From assembly GCA_030998225.1 (NCBI GenBank), contig JAPYXD010000727.1, positions 1,922,001-1,986,000 on the forward strand: DNA of 64,000 nucleotides, written 5' to 3'. Source of the DNA: Diplolepis rosae. Lineage: Eukaryota > Arthropoda > Insecta > Hymenoptera > Diplolepididae. The notes under the pieces are model-generated. The model did no database searches. It had not been told where the DNA came from and saw only the letters and a list, made by a program, of their open reading frames with translations. Positions 47,801 to 60,875 of the stretch are shown here, piece by piece; position 1 is the stretch's first letter, and every line of letters begins with the position of its first letter. The translations under genes were made by a program, and so were the position numbers.

Positions 47801-48241
47801 TTAAACAAACATATGTTGCAATAAACAGGGAAAATCAAAACTTGCTGAAAACGGAGTTTAGAGCGAGGTTTAGAGAGTAAAGTCATGTAGTGAAGCCTTA
47901 ATACTCACTATCAAAACTCCCCCTACTCCATACATGGTTCCTTCTTCAGCAATTTTGTTCTCTTTATAGGGATACCTGTTACATACTATTTTCCATATAA
48001 TTCAGAAATATTAGTAAATACATAATCAAACTATTTTATGCAAAATGCTAATTTTCGCTAAAAACGCATTATTCGTAAATCGTAGTAACTATTAACTTTA
48101 TTTATTTTACCATGAAAAAAAATCAGATTATCCTGAAAATTTATACACATACTCAGAGAAGTATAGAGAATAAAAAAATAACATTTTGGGAAAATGTCAA
48201 AAAATCAAAAATATAACATTTAAAGATGCGGTTCCCCTTAA

Positions 48242-49289
48242 CTGCATCAAATTATTGTTCAGTGAAAAATATCTAAAATTACACAACAAATATTTTTAAA
48301 AACCCTGCTATTAATTGTAAAAAATTTTACTGAAAACTAGAGGCCATCATAAATTCAAGTATGAATACTATTGAGATGAATGTTTCATTTTCCATTTCCA
48401 AAATTAATAAAAAATGAAAGTTTTAATAAAAATGTAATTTACAAATTGTTACGAAGCCATTCTGTTATCCCACGATGGAAAGTAGGTCTTCGTAGTAAAT
48501 ATAATTAGGTCGAGGATAAGGGAGGCAACTAATATCCGTCGTAGTTGAAATATCGCTAACGTCTAAAAAACTACTCGATGTTAAATAATGTTCAATTACG
48601 CAAAAATGAACCATCTGGAAATTATTTTCTTGTTTACTGCAAAAAATTTCTTTTACCATTACTTCGTCACTGGATTCACACACATATAAAGAGTGTAATA
48701 TTACCATCTCTCTTTGAAAATAATAATTATCAGTATTTTATAAGCCGGAATGTTATATAAAAAGCAGTTGCAATTACATCAACATTTACAAGACTTGTCC
48801 TTCAACTCGATATTAAAATTTAAAAAGTGCGTCTTTCGCCTTTGACTTGTTTTCATCGAGCTTACTGAGCGTATCTTTATTACCCTGGTGAGTTGAGGGA
48901 CTTTTAAAAAGAAGAATTGTACAAAATGAAGAAACTTGAAGGCCCAAGAAACGAAGATTTCCTTTAGCAAAAATTCATATCGCGAAATACGAGCAATGTT
49001 CGACTCAATAAAACTTGAAAATCTGATGAACTACAGAAAGCAAGAGAGAAAATAAGGACGAAGGTTCTTTTTCTGTAAAGTTTTTTTTTCTTCACATAGA
49101 AAGGTGATAGAGTTATGTTTAATAATATCTACAAGTTGTATCATTTTCAAAGGTATTAAAATGAAAAATGGGATTTTAAAAAAATGCATTATTTGTCAAA
49201 TAAGGATGAGTGAGTGAAATTTTTCTCATCTGAAAGCTGCTTTTCGAAAGCTTATTTCAACTGAGAATGGAACAATAGGATTTTAGGGA
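48242..49289. other. no gene seen
   Basis: AT-rich sequence with random short frames on both strands. Nothing is recognised. Confidence 0.5.
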
Positions 49290-49620
49290 CCAAAAGCCCT
49301 CACAATGAAGTTAAAAGAAGTTACACGGAGGTCAGGTTATATAGGGTGTATTAGCTGGTTAATGTGTTTGGTAGAAATGGTTAGTGACGGCTGTGCAGCA
49401 ATTCATCCGAGCTACATGGAAAACACATTAATCCTAAACACATGGCAGGCATGTATAACCGGTACAGCGTGCCTAATGGCTGAGCACTGGCGTTCACGTA
49501 GCGATGGAAGGACCACTTTAAACAGAACTTTAGTCTATCAGTGTTCAAAGTACGTGGGCCGTAACGTGGCGCCTTAATGCATATTAAATGTCACTGATTA
49601 TGATTGTCTCAAAAATAGAT
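49290..49620 (+). other. complex patch with a 90-codon ATG frame; possible conserved element
   Basis: A + frame runs from the ATG at 49305 (context CACAATGAAG) to 49577: 90 codons, six cysteines, no signal peptide or known motif that I recognise. The DNA contains homeodomain-type words (TTAATCC, TTAATGCATATTAA, TGATTATG). Higher complexity than its surroundings suggests constraint, either as a small peptide gene or, more likely, as a developmental enhancer. Confidence 0.2.
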
Positions 49621-51265
49621 ACAGATATAGAGATTACTAGATTCACTATTGTCGCTGCGAAATTGTATATGTCGAAACGTTCGTAAAAGCGAATCAAACT
49701 TCCTCTTAGTCTCACCCGCGCACGGAGATTATGGGAAATTAAGTCATGTCGCCTGAGGAAACTTGATGGTCGTTAATAGTTATAACTTGCAGCAAATGTA
49801 GTAAATTAATATGGGCGAACTATAACAATTATCTTTTAATAATTTCTAGAAATTAATTATCAATTAAATTTTAATGAAAATACTGATATCGTCTTTTTTC
49901 AAGTATGGTAAAAATTCTTCAGTATTCGAAAAGTAATAAGCGCTTGAGACGTATAAAAAATATTTTTAAAATATTTACACTGCAATGAGTATAGAAGGTT
50001 ACTTTTATGCACACGAGGAACTTTACAATTTTTATAATTCTTTACATTATATCAGTTGAAAATTTGTGAAGCAAGAAGTAGAAAATACCGTTATAAGAGG
50101 TTGTGTTAAATTTACATACTACCAAAAACTTTTCATGCTCAACTTCCTCAAATCCATGTTTTCCGCTTCTTTTCTCGTGCTAGTTTCTAACCAGTTTTTT
50201 CACCCTCAAGGTCACATTTAGAAGCGTTTCACGTCTTTCACTCAATCACAAGCTCAATCACTTAAAACGGTGTCTCGTCAGTAGAGCTCATTTCATTAAA
50301 AGAACATCTATCTTAATTTTTTTACATTTAAATTACTTTCATTTCGTGATGTTATACATGTGTTTTAATTTATTTTTTAAAAATTATTATCACACATTCA
50401 ATATTATTAAGTCTATTTGCAATCAATATAACATCGAGTACCATCCAGATGTTTATCTCTGTCTCAGGAATAAAATATTGTACGAGTTACCATCTGTATT
50501 GTATCCACTTCAATAGAGATGGTACCCTGTGCAACATCTTATAAACTCATACTTATTAGCAAGTTATGCTTATTTTTAAGCGTAATTAAACTTTCAATAA
50601 GTAATAACAATTAATGATGATTAGTAATAGTTTTTTAAAGAACTTATAACATGCTATAAAAAAGTAAAAAATAAAACCTCCAACTTCTGAAATTTACTGC
50701 TTTGATCTTGACAACAACAAACAATCTATACTTGTGGTTATGAAAACCTGTTTATAGCATTGATTGCTCTTTCAAAAACTTCAATTTGCCCAGATTTAAT
50801 AAATCTAAAGTTATGTCCATGTGACCAAATTCCTGTAAAAGTTCATGTAAGACAACTTTTTTATTTTACAAAATATTTTCCTGAACAATTGGAAAATACA
50901 ACAGAAGATGATAAGTACAGAACCTCTTTTAAGTTCGTTCGATTGAAAATTTTCTGAAAATTTTTACAGCTACCTATAATTATCGATAAATTTTCCAATT
51001 TTTTTCCAAATTTTTACTCAAATGAAATTAACAGACGTGCTTTATTGTCTTTTGTTACGTTTACTAAATTATCAAAAATATATTTTGTAAATTAAAAAAG
51101 TTATCTCACATAAACAAATTAATGTATAATTTAGTCACGCGGTTCGATTGATCCATGGTCTTAAATCTATTTGACAATTCCCCATATACCTCATCCCTTA
51201 CCCTCTCTTTAACTCGCAACATATGCTCGTAGCAATTTCATCCATGCCATCTAGCACGCATAGAA
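49621..51265. other. no gene seen
   Basis: AT-rich; the 65-codon + frame at 50760-50957 has no recognised motif. No repeat with clear ends is found. Confidence 0.5.
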
Positions 51266-51970
51266 ATGATTGAAAAAGCGCGTAAGCTTGTTTTGTACCC
51301 CCGTTACCTTGACGACCGTAGCCTCTTCACGACTCTTCTCATCCCCCTCCCCCCTCCGCCCTTACACCCATGTCCCTACTCTTTCTCTTTCCTCCGTTTG
51401 TTTTCTTGCCGTCCATCTCTTCAACTCTCCATCACTCTCCCTCTCTCTATCTGGCATACGGTACCGGTGGGAACCGCGCGGATATTCCTCGTCCGCGGAA
51501 AGGGTGTTTCGGGTGGGCACCAGGGGTCGACGACAAGGGCGCCGGGATGGAGGTGGGCGACGACAACGGAACGCGATCACCGGCAAAGCAGTCACTATGA
51601 CAACGGTGACAGGCGAGGTGTTAGTGCGCATCCGTGACCACGCCTACGTCACGTTGACGTGACGTCAGCCACGACGCCGACGCCATCCATCGGGTGAACG
51701 TGGAGCGGACATTGTTGGTACTATACTGGCGGGCAACTGCAGCCTGTTGCTACTTCGGCGCGGCATCAACCCCTCTGAACTGCGCTCCTTCATCCAAACC
51801 CCCTCGTAGCACCCCCTCACTAGACCGCGGGATTCACCATCCCCTATGATCAACCCCCACGGATCCCGAGAGAGCCGAGAGAGCCGAGCAACTCTCGCTC
51901 CGCCAGTCAGCCATCCGACTCGCCGCCACGCTGCGCGCTGCGTGTTTATCCCTCAAGTTATACCTCCTCG
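51266..51970. promoter_or_regulatory. GC-rich, CpG-rich block with CRE sites; candidate promoter
   Basis: A pyrimidine-rich tract (51330-51455) leads into the most GC-rich stretch of the window. TGACGTCA, a full CRE, lies at 51660-51667. TACGTCACG and TTGACGTGACG lie just upstream of or overlapping it, giving three CRE-like sites within about 25 bp. Several frames are open at once on both strands (51266-51662), as expected from high GC rather than from a protein. No TATA box is evident. It could be a CpG-type promoter or first non-coding exon of an unseen gene. Confidence 0.25.
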
Positions 51971-53777
51971 TGCATCGAGTGTTCTCGCTGTTAACTCTAG
52001 TTTCCTGGAAACAGGAAGTATTCATTTTTTTCGTTACGACGAAAAGAGACTTTGGAAATAAAGAAAAGACTTTGAGAAATTGGCAACATCGGCTCGTGCC
52101 CAGCACACGCTACGTCGCTGACAGCGCGCGTTGGCACCACATTGGAACGCGTTCCATGGATCATAGGTTAGCAACTTTGACATTGCGTCTTTAATCAAAT
52201 TTTTTTGAATCCTCGATGATGATGATGATCGTATTTATAAGTGTGATGTTGAGGGCAAACACACGTGGACGATTGAATGGGTACAGAGTGACGACTGCGC
52301 AAACATGAGAGTCTGATTCGAGGTTTCTGGGTACCAAGAATCAACAACACGTGCGGAATCGTTAAATCTTTACTACCAGAGAATTAGACAAGATATTCAA
52401 AAATTTCAATTCGAGTCAGTGATATAAAATTGACAAATTGGAATATCAAAATTTCACTCTCCTGGTCTTTTGAATTAATGAAAAAATATTGTACATTTTT
52501 TTTTACATTTTGTATGTCCCTAAAGTATTATTAGATTCACGACACTGGAAATTATTACTAATCATAGATGAATAATTGAGCTTGAAAATTTAAATGCTCA
52601 TGTTAAGCTAAAAAATGTAAAATTTTAATGAATAAAAATAAATTTCTATCAGTTTAATTTCAATTTCTAAATCAGTAAAAAATGTTTTCGTATTATACAA
52701 GAAGTTTTCGAACAAATAACTTTTTATAGAGTTGAAGGATATTTGTTTTAGAGTAGGTGGAGACCCAAATTGAGTGTCTGGTGAAGAAAATAAATAAACT
52801 TATACTGCACGTGACCTGGAAGAAGAGAAAATGAAGACTGGGAGGGAAGATTGGCCGGTTAGAGTCTTTGAAAGGATTTTGTGAGCACCTACATCTCCAG
52901 TAGGAAATAGCTTAATTTGTGCACTTACGTCAGGCATGTTCAGCATTTAAAGTGAAAAATTAAGGAAAAGAGAAACGTGAGTGACGATCGTGGATGTTGT
53001 GAATTGGGATTAGAATTTGAAGAACACGAACGTCCTATTCGAGTTTTACAACTTGCGTTTCAACCTGAATATAAAGTTTTGTTAGCTATATTTTACATGA
53101 CTGAAGATTCAGACAGACATAAAACATTTTTTTTTAAAATAGATAGATTTCTCAAAACTAATCATTTCATCAATTCTCATGCAAAATCGATTTTGAAAAA
53201 TCCAAAAACTTGATTCTGGTTCAAAGATATGAGAAACATTCTTTTGGCATTACGATTAGTTTCTTTTGTCGGTATTAATATTCAGCTGTCTTGTGAAATG
53301 CATTAAGTGATGTATGAGGTCAAGATGACTTGCACATTGTACTGAAATTCAATTTTGGCATTCGATGCTGAGAAGGACAAGAATTTGTGTCACATATCAC
53401 TACTCTCTCTCGCTTTAAGATCGAAAGAAATTTTATAAAAATGATATTTGCAAACATACAGAGATACCTTGATAATTGAAAATTGATGTATTTCAGTGTG
53501 GAGCGATCCCTTTGATCTATTGAACTTTTATCTTTGTCAATTTCAAACATAACAAAGAAACATGGGATATAGCGATTTAAAGTGTATTTTATTTCCTTTG
53601 TGTCTAGAATTTAAATCTATTCTCTTTAGCATTTGAAAAGGTTTGGAATTTAAATGAGTAAACGTATTAAATAGTTTCGACCACGGCTAGGGAACCCTTG
53701 GAAAACTTGATTAATTATCACTTAAAATTTTTTAGTCCTGTTATTCAATACATCAAATTAAAAAAAAATAATCGCTG
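51971..53777. other. no gene seen; GATGAT repeat near 52215
   Basis: A short (GAT)n run lies near 52215-52230. Otherwise AT-rich sequence with random frames. The 78-codon + frame at 52977-53213 begins with GTG and has no recognised domain. Confidence 0.45.
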
Positions 53778-53779
53778 TA

Positions 53780-53956
53780 CTGAAAAAAAATATAAAAAAT
53801 ATGGTTTTTTTAGTAAGAATTACTGTAAGTTAAAGTTGAATGCAGTTTTTTTCAAGTTTTCTCTTTAAAAATGATCGGATTTTAAGGAATGATGGCTTAT
53901 TACTTGCAGTAATTCTTACTACAAAAGACATTTTTTATGCTTGTAAATTTTTTCGG
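53780..53956. mobile_element. 177 bp TA-flanked MITE with CTGAAAAAAAAT ends
   Basis: The left end CTGAAAAAAAAT and the right end, complemented CCGAAAAAATT, are each flanked by TA. Inside, TTAGTAAGAATTACTGTAAG (from about 53809) pairs with CTTGCAGTAATTCTTACTA (to about 53926). It belongs with the TA-flanked CTGAGAAAA units at 47097 and 62782. Confidence 0.75.
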
Positions 53957-56900
53957 TAAAAGGAACATTTTCCTTTAATATTAAGGTAAATGATCCAGTA
54001 ATAGTCAGTGTACCAGTGATCGTGATTTTACTTTCGAAATTTGACAAAGCACTAAAAAACAATTTTATTTGAAGTATTTTACAACAACTGAAAGTACGAC
54101 TTAGTAACATGGATTATAAAAAATTGTCAAAATCAATGATAATCTAATAAAATTTAAGATTATCTGTGTGCCGATTACTGAAACGAAGAAACCGATTACT
54201 GGGACATGCACCTCATATATTCTGCAACAGCACTACAAAATTTTAAGGTGGTAATTAATAAAGTTTTCCAAGGGCTTCCTAGCAACGCTCGAACCTCCTT
54301 AAACTGTCGAATACGTCGCTCAGATTATTATACTTGTAGTTTAGTTTTTCTACATTTTGTTTTAGCATTTTTTATCTCATAAAATTTTTCTTTCTTTTCT
54401 TTGGCTCTAGATTGATATTAAGGTGTCTTTTTTAATTGTTGTTTAGAATATTCTTCGTAAAAAATTTGCCAAGATAGAAGACCATATCCAAATTGATTCT
54501 CTTATTTATTAGAAAAATGACGAATTTTCTGTTCATAAAATAAATGTAAACACTCTAAAACTTTTCGTCATTTCCCGTAAAGGAAGAATGCTGAAAAAGG
54601 ATTTAAGCTCGCCTTGTTATTCAAGTACTTGAAAGGTTCGAAAATAAGGTCGAGAGGGAAAGGAAAAGGAAATAGCTTTAGAGAAAGGGCGGAGGAAGAA
54701 CGATGACGAGAGTGGGTCGCCTGCTCCTTGATAGGAGCTGAAGACGTTCGTCGTGGACGCTATTTGCATATCATCGGATTCATTCATTCGATACCTGTTT
54801 TGAATACATTAATAATGAATTTAATAAGCAAAATTGAGCTCATGTTTATTCATGTAGCAATTATCCTTAGCTCCGCCGAGCGTGATAGTTTCGCGGTGGA
54901 ATGACAAGGAACGCTGCCGGGAAATGGAAAGACAAGGAAGGGTCAGGAAGAGGTAAGGGGGTGGCTTGAATGTGTTGGAAAAGTATATATATATATATAT
55001 ATATATATATGTGGGGTAAACTAGGCGAACGAAGTGTAAGACTAGGCGGGAAAATAAGAAGCGACATAAAGAGAAAAGAGAGTAAAGAAAAGGGCGAAAA
55101 GGATCGCAGTAGGTATGAATAGCATCTCGCCTTTTTTAATATTTATGGAGGGAAAAGCGAACTCTGCAATTTATATGGTGATTCGTCAATTCGGTTACGG
55201 ATTGAGCCACCTTATCTGATCGAGTTCGAGACTTCGAAGAACCTGTAAAAAAAAGCGAAAACGGGACATCAATGACTGTGAAAGAGAAAATGACATTTGA
55301 GTTGAGGATAAAATGCAGGCGGATATTTGGCGCGTGAGGGAAACGATGTGGAAAAATCGCCAGTCTCTGCGGTACAACGGTGTATGCAAAGTAGATCCTT
55401 GTTGCTAGGTAATACGGGGTATACTAAATATGCGCATACAGGATTTCCGTCGCTCCTTGAAAAGCGTCCACTTGTGAGCAAGCCGCACTTCCACCTTTTA
55501 CTTTAAATGCATTATGGTGTCTGCTTTTCGGTAACCGCGATGCTTATTCATTTTAATCGTTGAATAAAGCGCGCTTGGAAAATTTGCTTCCGCTCCAACT
55601 TCCGCTTCATGCACTCCCTCAAGTAAAGGAAATCCTTTAAAACATGATATCGGCTCACAAATCACGTCTTTTTTCACAAAAATCCTGAAAGCATGATTCA
55701 TACTTCAACAAATATTTTTACTATAATAATATGCAGATATTTTCTCTAGATCTATTTTTATTTTTAATACAAGCTCAATAAAATACATAGATGCTACTTT
55801 CCTTTTGAGATGTGTAATGAAAAAACTTTGAATTTCAAGTGTTGCGTTAAAATTCATGTAAACACTGAATGCCGAATATATAGTAACAGTTTCACGTTGA
55901 TCTGATCTACTGAATAAGTAGTAAGGCTCCTTTGCGTCAGACGCATATTTGTACAGTGTTGGCTTCACCGTTGAAGTAGTAAAAGATCTTTAAACCAGAT
56001 ATATTAATTTTTCAATTCATTTACGAAATTACTTATATATAGTTTCATGAATCTCATAATTTTATAAAAGAGTGTCATTATTGAGAACAGCTGATTATAA
56101 TCTGCTAGAATGTGATCGTCAATTTAAAAAAATGATTATAGAATATGTTATGAAAAAATTGTTGAAGGTAGCGCAAGTCTAAGAAAAAGATGTTTTCTAT
56201 TAGAAGTAAATGTTAGCTAACGACATAACGCTCGACATTGGAAAGAGGAACGTCTCGTCGTTCCGCTCCAGCTCGTTCTCATCGACAAGAAGCCAGCACG
56301 AAAATTGCGAGACGTCTGATCACGTGTGCGCGCGTAAGTCGATAGGTATTTCCGCCTCGTCGAAAAATACGTTACAAATCCGCCTTTAACCTCCTTTAGG
56401 ATTCCGGTCACGTAGCCGTCGAAGATATATCGTAACGTACGACGCGTCGCCCGCTTTCCACGTACCCCACTTTCGAACCTCATTTATCGCTCTTTCGACT
56501 CCCCGCGGCTAATGTTCCCCGCCCATGGGAAAGTTATGTTTTCCACGCGGCGAGAAACCCGCTGACGTTAATCGACCGGATAAACTTTCGATCCCACGTA
56601 AAGGACCACCACCACCCCCCTAAACCCTCCTCTTTTTATAAGGTTCTCGTGCGGTTCCGAGTGCCACTTTTATCGCTATTTCCCGACGACAGGAATGGAT
56701 CTGAGCTCGCGGCTTTTTTAAATTAAAATTTCCTCTCGAGTGCCTCGTAAGGAAAATTATGACATAGCTTCTACGTCTTTTGTAAAAGATATTTTCATTG
56801 AAAATATTTAAATTTTTATAATTTAACTTTTCCATAAATTATTAATTATAAGATGGTATCTCCAGTACTGTAGTAAACAAAAGACCGACCATGCAATTAT

Positions 56901-57830
56901 AATTCAATTTTCATATTACTCTCACTTTTAAGAGTAATAAACTAAATGTATTTTGCCTTTAACTTTACCTTTACTTTCACATTATCAAATATAATAAATA
57001 CATACTCTCGCAAGTTTTTTTTGTTACGTAGTACCGTCAATGAATTAAACTCGAAATTGATTTTGAAATAAAGAAGGTCATCTCAAATTTTGTGCTCTAA
57101 AATCTTTCAATAAACGCTTTTCTGTTCCCTTATTGTGAAATACCTATAGAAGAACTAGTGTGCTTTTGAGAATTTTGTCAGACGTGTCCGTTTTTATATT
57201 CTCTTTTCGCGATAGTTTATTCATACTCTTGCTCTTGCAGTGTTGGATTCGTCGCCTGCATTATGAACTCAAGAAAGATAAATGAAGTTCGTGTGCTAGT
57301 TCTTGTGGTAGCAAGAAAATAAGATATAAGAAAGATCCATAGCTGGTCGCCGTAGACGAGCTTTCGGATGAAACAAGACACTGCGTCTAGATAGGCGTCG
57401 ACATACCCACTGAAAATTACTTAAACTTGAGACTTAGCAGAGAACTAAACTGTCAGGTTCATTCACGAGGATGGTAATTAATAATGTATAAAGCCATCTC
57501 TCGGATTTTATTTCACACCCACTCATACCTCTGTTTCTGATTTAATATGGTGTTTTAACCATGGACCAAATAAATCTTTTACACAGTAAATCCTAGTTGA
57601 TCAATTTGATACCAAAATTGAATCAAAATGATCTGCAACAAGTTGATACAAATTTCAGGTTTTTTTTTTAATTTCGAAATTGCGAATCAAAACGATCCGG
57701 TTACTGGAATCAATCGCCTGTTACCAAAGTAACATAGTAAACAAAACAGAAATAAATGAACAAGTAATAATTGCCGCTGGACAGATACGAGATTTATTTT
57801 TATAATTTTACATATTCAGGCTAACAACTA
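53957..57830. other. no gene seen; (TA)n at 54984-55010 and GC-richer blocks
   Basis: A 27 nt TA microsatellite lies at 54984-55010. GC-richer, complex blocks lie at 54600-55480 and 56210-56720, with short frames on both strands and no recognised protein. A good acceptor-like TCTTGCTCTTGCAG ends at 57240 and is followed by about 27 open codons, but no convincing donor closes it. Confidence 0.45.
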
Positions 57831-59045
57831 CCCAGCAAACACTGTTATATTACATGTATGTAACTGTTACGTAACAGATTGTAACACGTTACATAGCTGG
57901 TGACTTACAGGTGAGTCACCTGTGACGCAAAATGTCACACACTGTGTGATGAATTAGTTCTATAACAGCTTAGTAACGCTGTGATGTAATGGGTCTGTAA
58001 CAGACTTATGTAACATATGTGCTATATTGTTACGCAGCATCAATGTAAATATGTTCTATATGTGTTATATAGAAGTTTTGTAAAAGCGATATGTAAATAG
58101 TATGTAACGGAGATATGTTAAACAGATATACGATGATAAAATATTGATAATACACAACTCATTTCTGTGAGTCAAATTTTGCACCTTTGTGTTATTTGTC
58201 GATTACTGAATATTACACTTATGGCATGTGAAATTTTACCATAAGAGCAATTTAGTTTACACAAGTTATTACCCACAATTTTTAATTTTTCCAACTATTA
58301 TTGATGTCGGTATTCGGGAAATTTAAATATCTATATATAATATCACATGATTGTTACATATCTGATAATAACGTGCATTATACACAACTTACAGAGAAGC
58401 ACTACATAGTAATGCCGTCATAGTACACTTACGTAACACTGCAAAGAAAGTGTTATAGATCATTCGCGTAACCAAGTTACAGAATCAAAGTTACAGTATT
58501 GTCACATAAAAATTATGCCACACTGTTACGTAGCTGTTACTAATGTACATTACATACAACTCACATAACTATTCCGAAACACTGTTACACTACCCTTACG
58601 TAACAAAGAAACGATATTGTTATAGATCATTCGGGAAATCAAGTTACAGAACAAATGTTACATGATTCTTACATAATAATTATGTCACATTGTTACATAG
58701 CTTTTATTAATTTACATTATACACAACTCACATAATTATACAGTAATGCCGTGACAGTTCATTTACATAACATTATGATAAAACTGTTACAGATCATGTG
58801 TGTAACACAATTAGAGAACGAATTTTACATTGTTTTTCTATAGCATATACATCCCACTGCTACACAATTGTTACATTTACTCTTTTATTGATCTTTTACA
58901 TCTTCACGCGGTAAAAATCTTACATAACATTGTTACCTTCCCGTTATATAGCAATTACATCACTGAACAATAACAATCGTTACATAACCAGAAATAACTA
59001 TGTTACCCTTTTGTTACGGAGTGGTTACATAACGTGTTTGCTGGG
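57831..59045. mobile_element. CCCAGCAAACAC-ended element dense in GTTAC/GTAAC
   Basis: Perfect termini CCCAGCAAACAC and GTGTTTGCTGGG bound 1215 bp; CTA and TAG flank them, so the inverted match may extend to 15 bp. The interior is packed with GTTAC, GTAAC, TTACGTAAC and TGTAACA words in both orientations. About three copies of a 170 bp unit are marked by CATTATACACAACT-like words at 58376, 58548 and 58715. There is no transposase frame. The superfamily is not assignable from these ends with confidence. Confidence 0.8.
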
Positions 59046-60179
59046 TAGATACCCTAATAATCATTGCAGAACTGGAGTTAAAGGTACGCGAAGTTCTAAA
59101 TGGATGAAAATATTTACTAAAGTTCAGAACTCTCTTTTTAGCGTTTAGATAGAAATATCATTGAATTAAAGGCATCGAATTGCTTTTATAAGCTTCAGAA
59201 TAGTAGAAAAACAGTCATACTTGTAGATTTACTATGCAGCAAAAAACCGAATTGCATAAAGTTTCTCTTTCCCTGTACATATTTCAACGACTCCATTCTA
59301 AACGAGGCAACACTTTCTAAACTCCAAGTCCAGAACTTGCAAAAAGTTACCTTTGCCGATAATTGACTGGCCCTGGATATGAGGGCCGAATAATATTGAC
59401 CTTAAACGTATCCTGTCGTCTTCACAATACTAATATTTTTCACGTGAGGAAAGTTCGCAAACCTCTAAAGTCCATCAGAAATACTTAAAGTATCAGACGG
59501 TCGTCTGATACACGTTATATCAGCCGAGTATTGATCTTCATGGCGATCCATCTTCTTCTCAATACTAATATTTTTGGCACGTTAAATATTTATGGCCTTT
59601 TAACTCAAGGACAAACCTTGTGAGTAAGCTCAAAGTCGAAAAGTGCTATTTTAAATTGGAATTTATATGGAAGGAAGCCTCTGATTTAATTTAGGGCGCT
59701 TCTATTCTCTGGTTATTAAGCACACGCACAGATAAGTTATTATCGTGCTGTGTTGGTACATAAATGGTCTTCGCTTGTGTATAATGCATTACGGCATGGT
59801 GTAGCGTGCGAGATACAGGAGCTCAGTGTGCATAGCTACCGAATGGAGTGCGCAATATACATACCAGGACTGGACTGAATTATACTCAGTTATGGTTATG
59901 CTTCTATAGGTAGTACTCACTGAAGAGGCTCTACTATTCCCGCGGTACTCAATACACGCAATACACCCACCCTACACACCCTGAGTTCAACCGAATCGAG
60001 CTCGCTATCACCCACTCAATGTCCTACGGACGCAAATCATTAATGAATTACTGTTTTAGAACCATATGCGATGTTATAATTAATCATTTTTACATTTGTA
60101 TCATTAATGAGAAGGTATTAGTTTTATGTGAAAAATGACTTTCGAAATTTTTATCAAATCTTTACGTTAAACAGCCACA
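59046..60179. other. no gene seen; complex block 59330-60050
   Basis: More complex, GC-richer sequence includes GATAAG and TTATCG words at about 59730 (GATA-factor type). An imperfect inverted TATCAGACGGTCGTCTGATA word at 59491-59510 is itself palindromic. No exon is supported. Confidence 0.45.
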
Positions 60180-60875
60180 TCTGACCAAAATTTTGAAAAC
60201 AAGAGCATTTTTTTGTTTTTGAATAAATTAAAAATTCCAATACGGCTTTCTGATAGGGCTCATAAATTTCTACCAATAATCCCCATAACATTTTTCGATT
60301 ATACAAAAATTAGGAAAGTTACAGTATGTTGAAACTTGAAAAAAGTCAATATTTAAATCTCATTTTCCAGTTAAATTATACGAGATATGAAAAAAATGTA
60401 TGATACATAATTGTTTACTGCATAAAGATATACAAATTTTAATTCAACATTTCTTTACAAGGTGTATATTTATCTTTTTAATTTAAAATATTGCAAATCG
60501 AAAATTCAATTTTTTAAGCATAATATATGAAATAAAAATAAAGGTAAAAATGCAAAATTTGTTGTATCAATAAGGTCTACAAAATTTGTCTGACACAGTT
60601 TTTGTGATAAAATGTATATTTTTGGTTTCAATTTCGAAAAATACGATTAAAATTTTTAAATTCCATTTTTTAAACAAAATATATGAGATACATTGCATTT
60701 CGGCATTTAATAATTTTTCAATTATGATGGTAGAGTTGAAATATCACTGTCTATTTTATCAGGACACAAGTCTCGGTATGAAAAATCGTTTGCTTCATTA
60801 AAGTTTACGATTGTTTTTCCTTCTAAAGATATTTCAAGGTAATACATTATTTTAATCATGTAGATTATTAGAACG
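60180..60875. mobile_element. fragment of the TTAAGGGGATCC family, inverted
   Basis: On the minus strand it carries the same tandem unit as 47391-47800 (TTGTAGACCT and TTTGTATATCTTTATG words at about 60580 and 60440). It then continues with AAGTTTACGATTGTTTTTCC and TTCTAAAGATATTTC at 60801-60840, matching the complement of 46980-47065. Neither TTAA end is present. It shows the family without the MITE that interrupts the copy at 46730. Confidence 0.65.

Larger units (their letters stand above)
46730..48241. mobile_element. complete TTAAGGGGATCCGCC element, 1.5 kb
   Basis: The left end is TTAAGGGGATCCGCCAC and the right end, complemented, is TTAAGGGGAACCGCATC, so a TTAA target site and short inverted termini are clear. 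The interior is AT-rich, without a transposase frame. It contains a MITE (47097-47280) and a tandem array from about 47391. Two other members lie at 38735 (deleted) and about 60180 (fragment). It is a non-autonomous piggyBac- or Kolobok-type element; the class is inferred from TTAA only. Confidence 0.8.

Noticed and set aside
51266..51662. Frames of 123 and 130 codons on + and 89 on minus
   Set aside because: Several frames are open at once in a GC-rich, low-complexity S/P/R-rich stretch, which base composition explains; no splice or homology support.
57900..57925. ACAGGTGAGTCACCTGT as a splice donor or ratchet site
   Set aside because: It is a palindromic word inside a transposon and lacks a pyrimidine tract.
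57831..59045. CRISPR-like or centromeric satellite array
   Set aside because: The repeats are diverged, unequally spaced words between transposon termini, not identical repeats with unique spacers.
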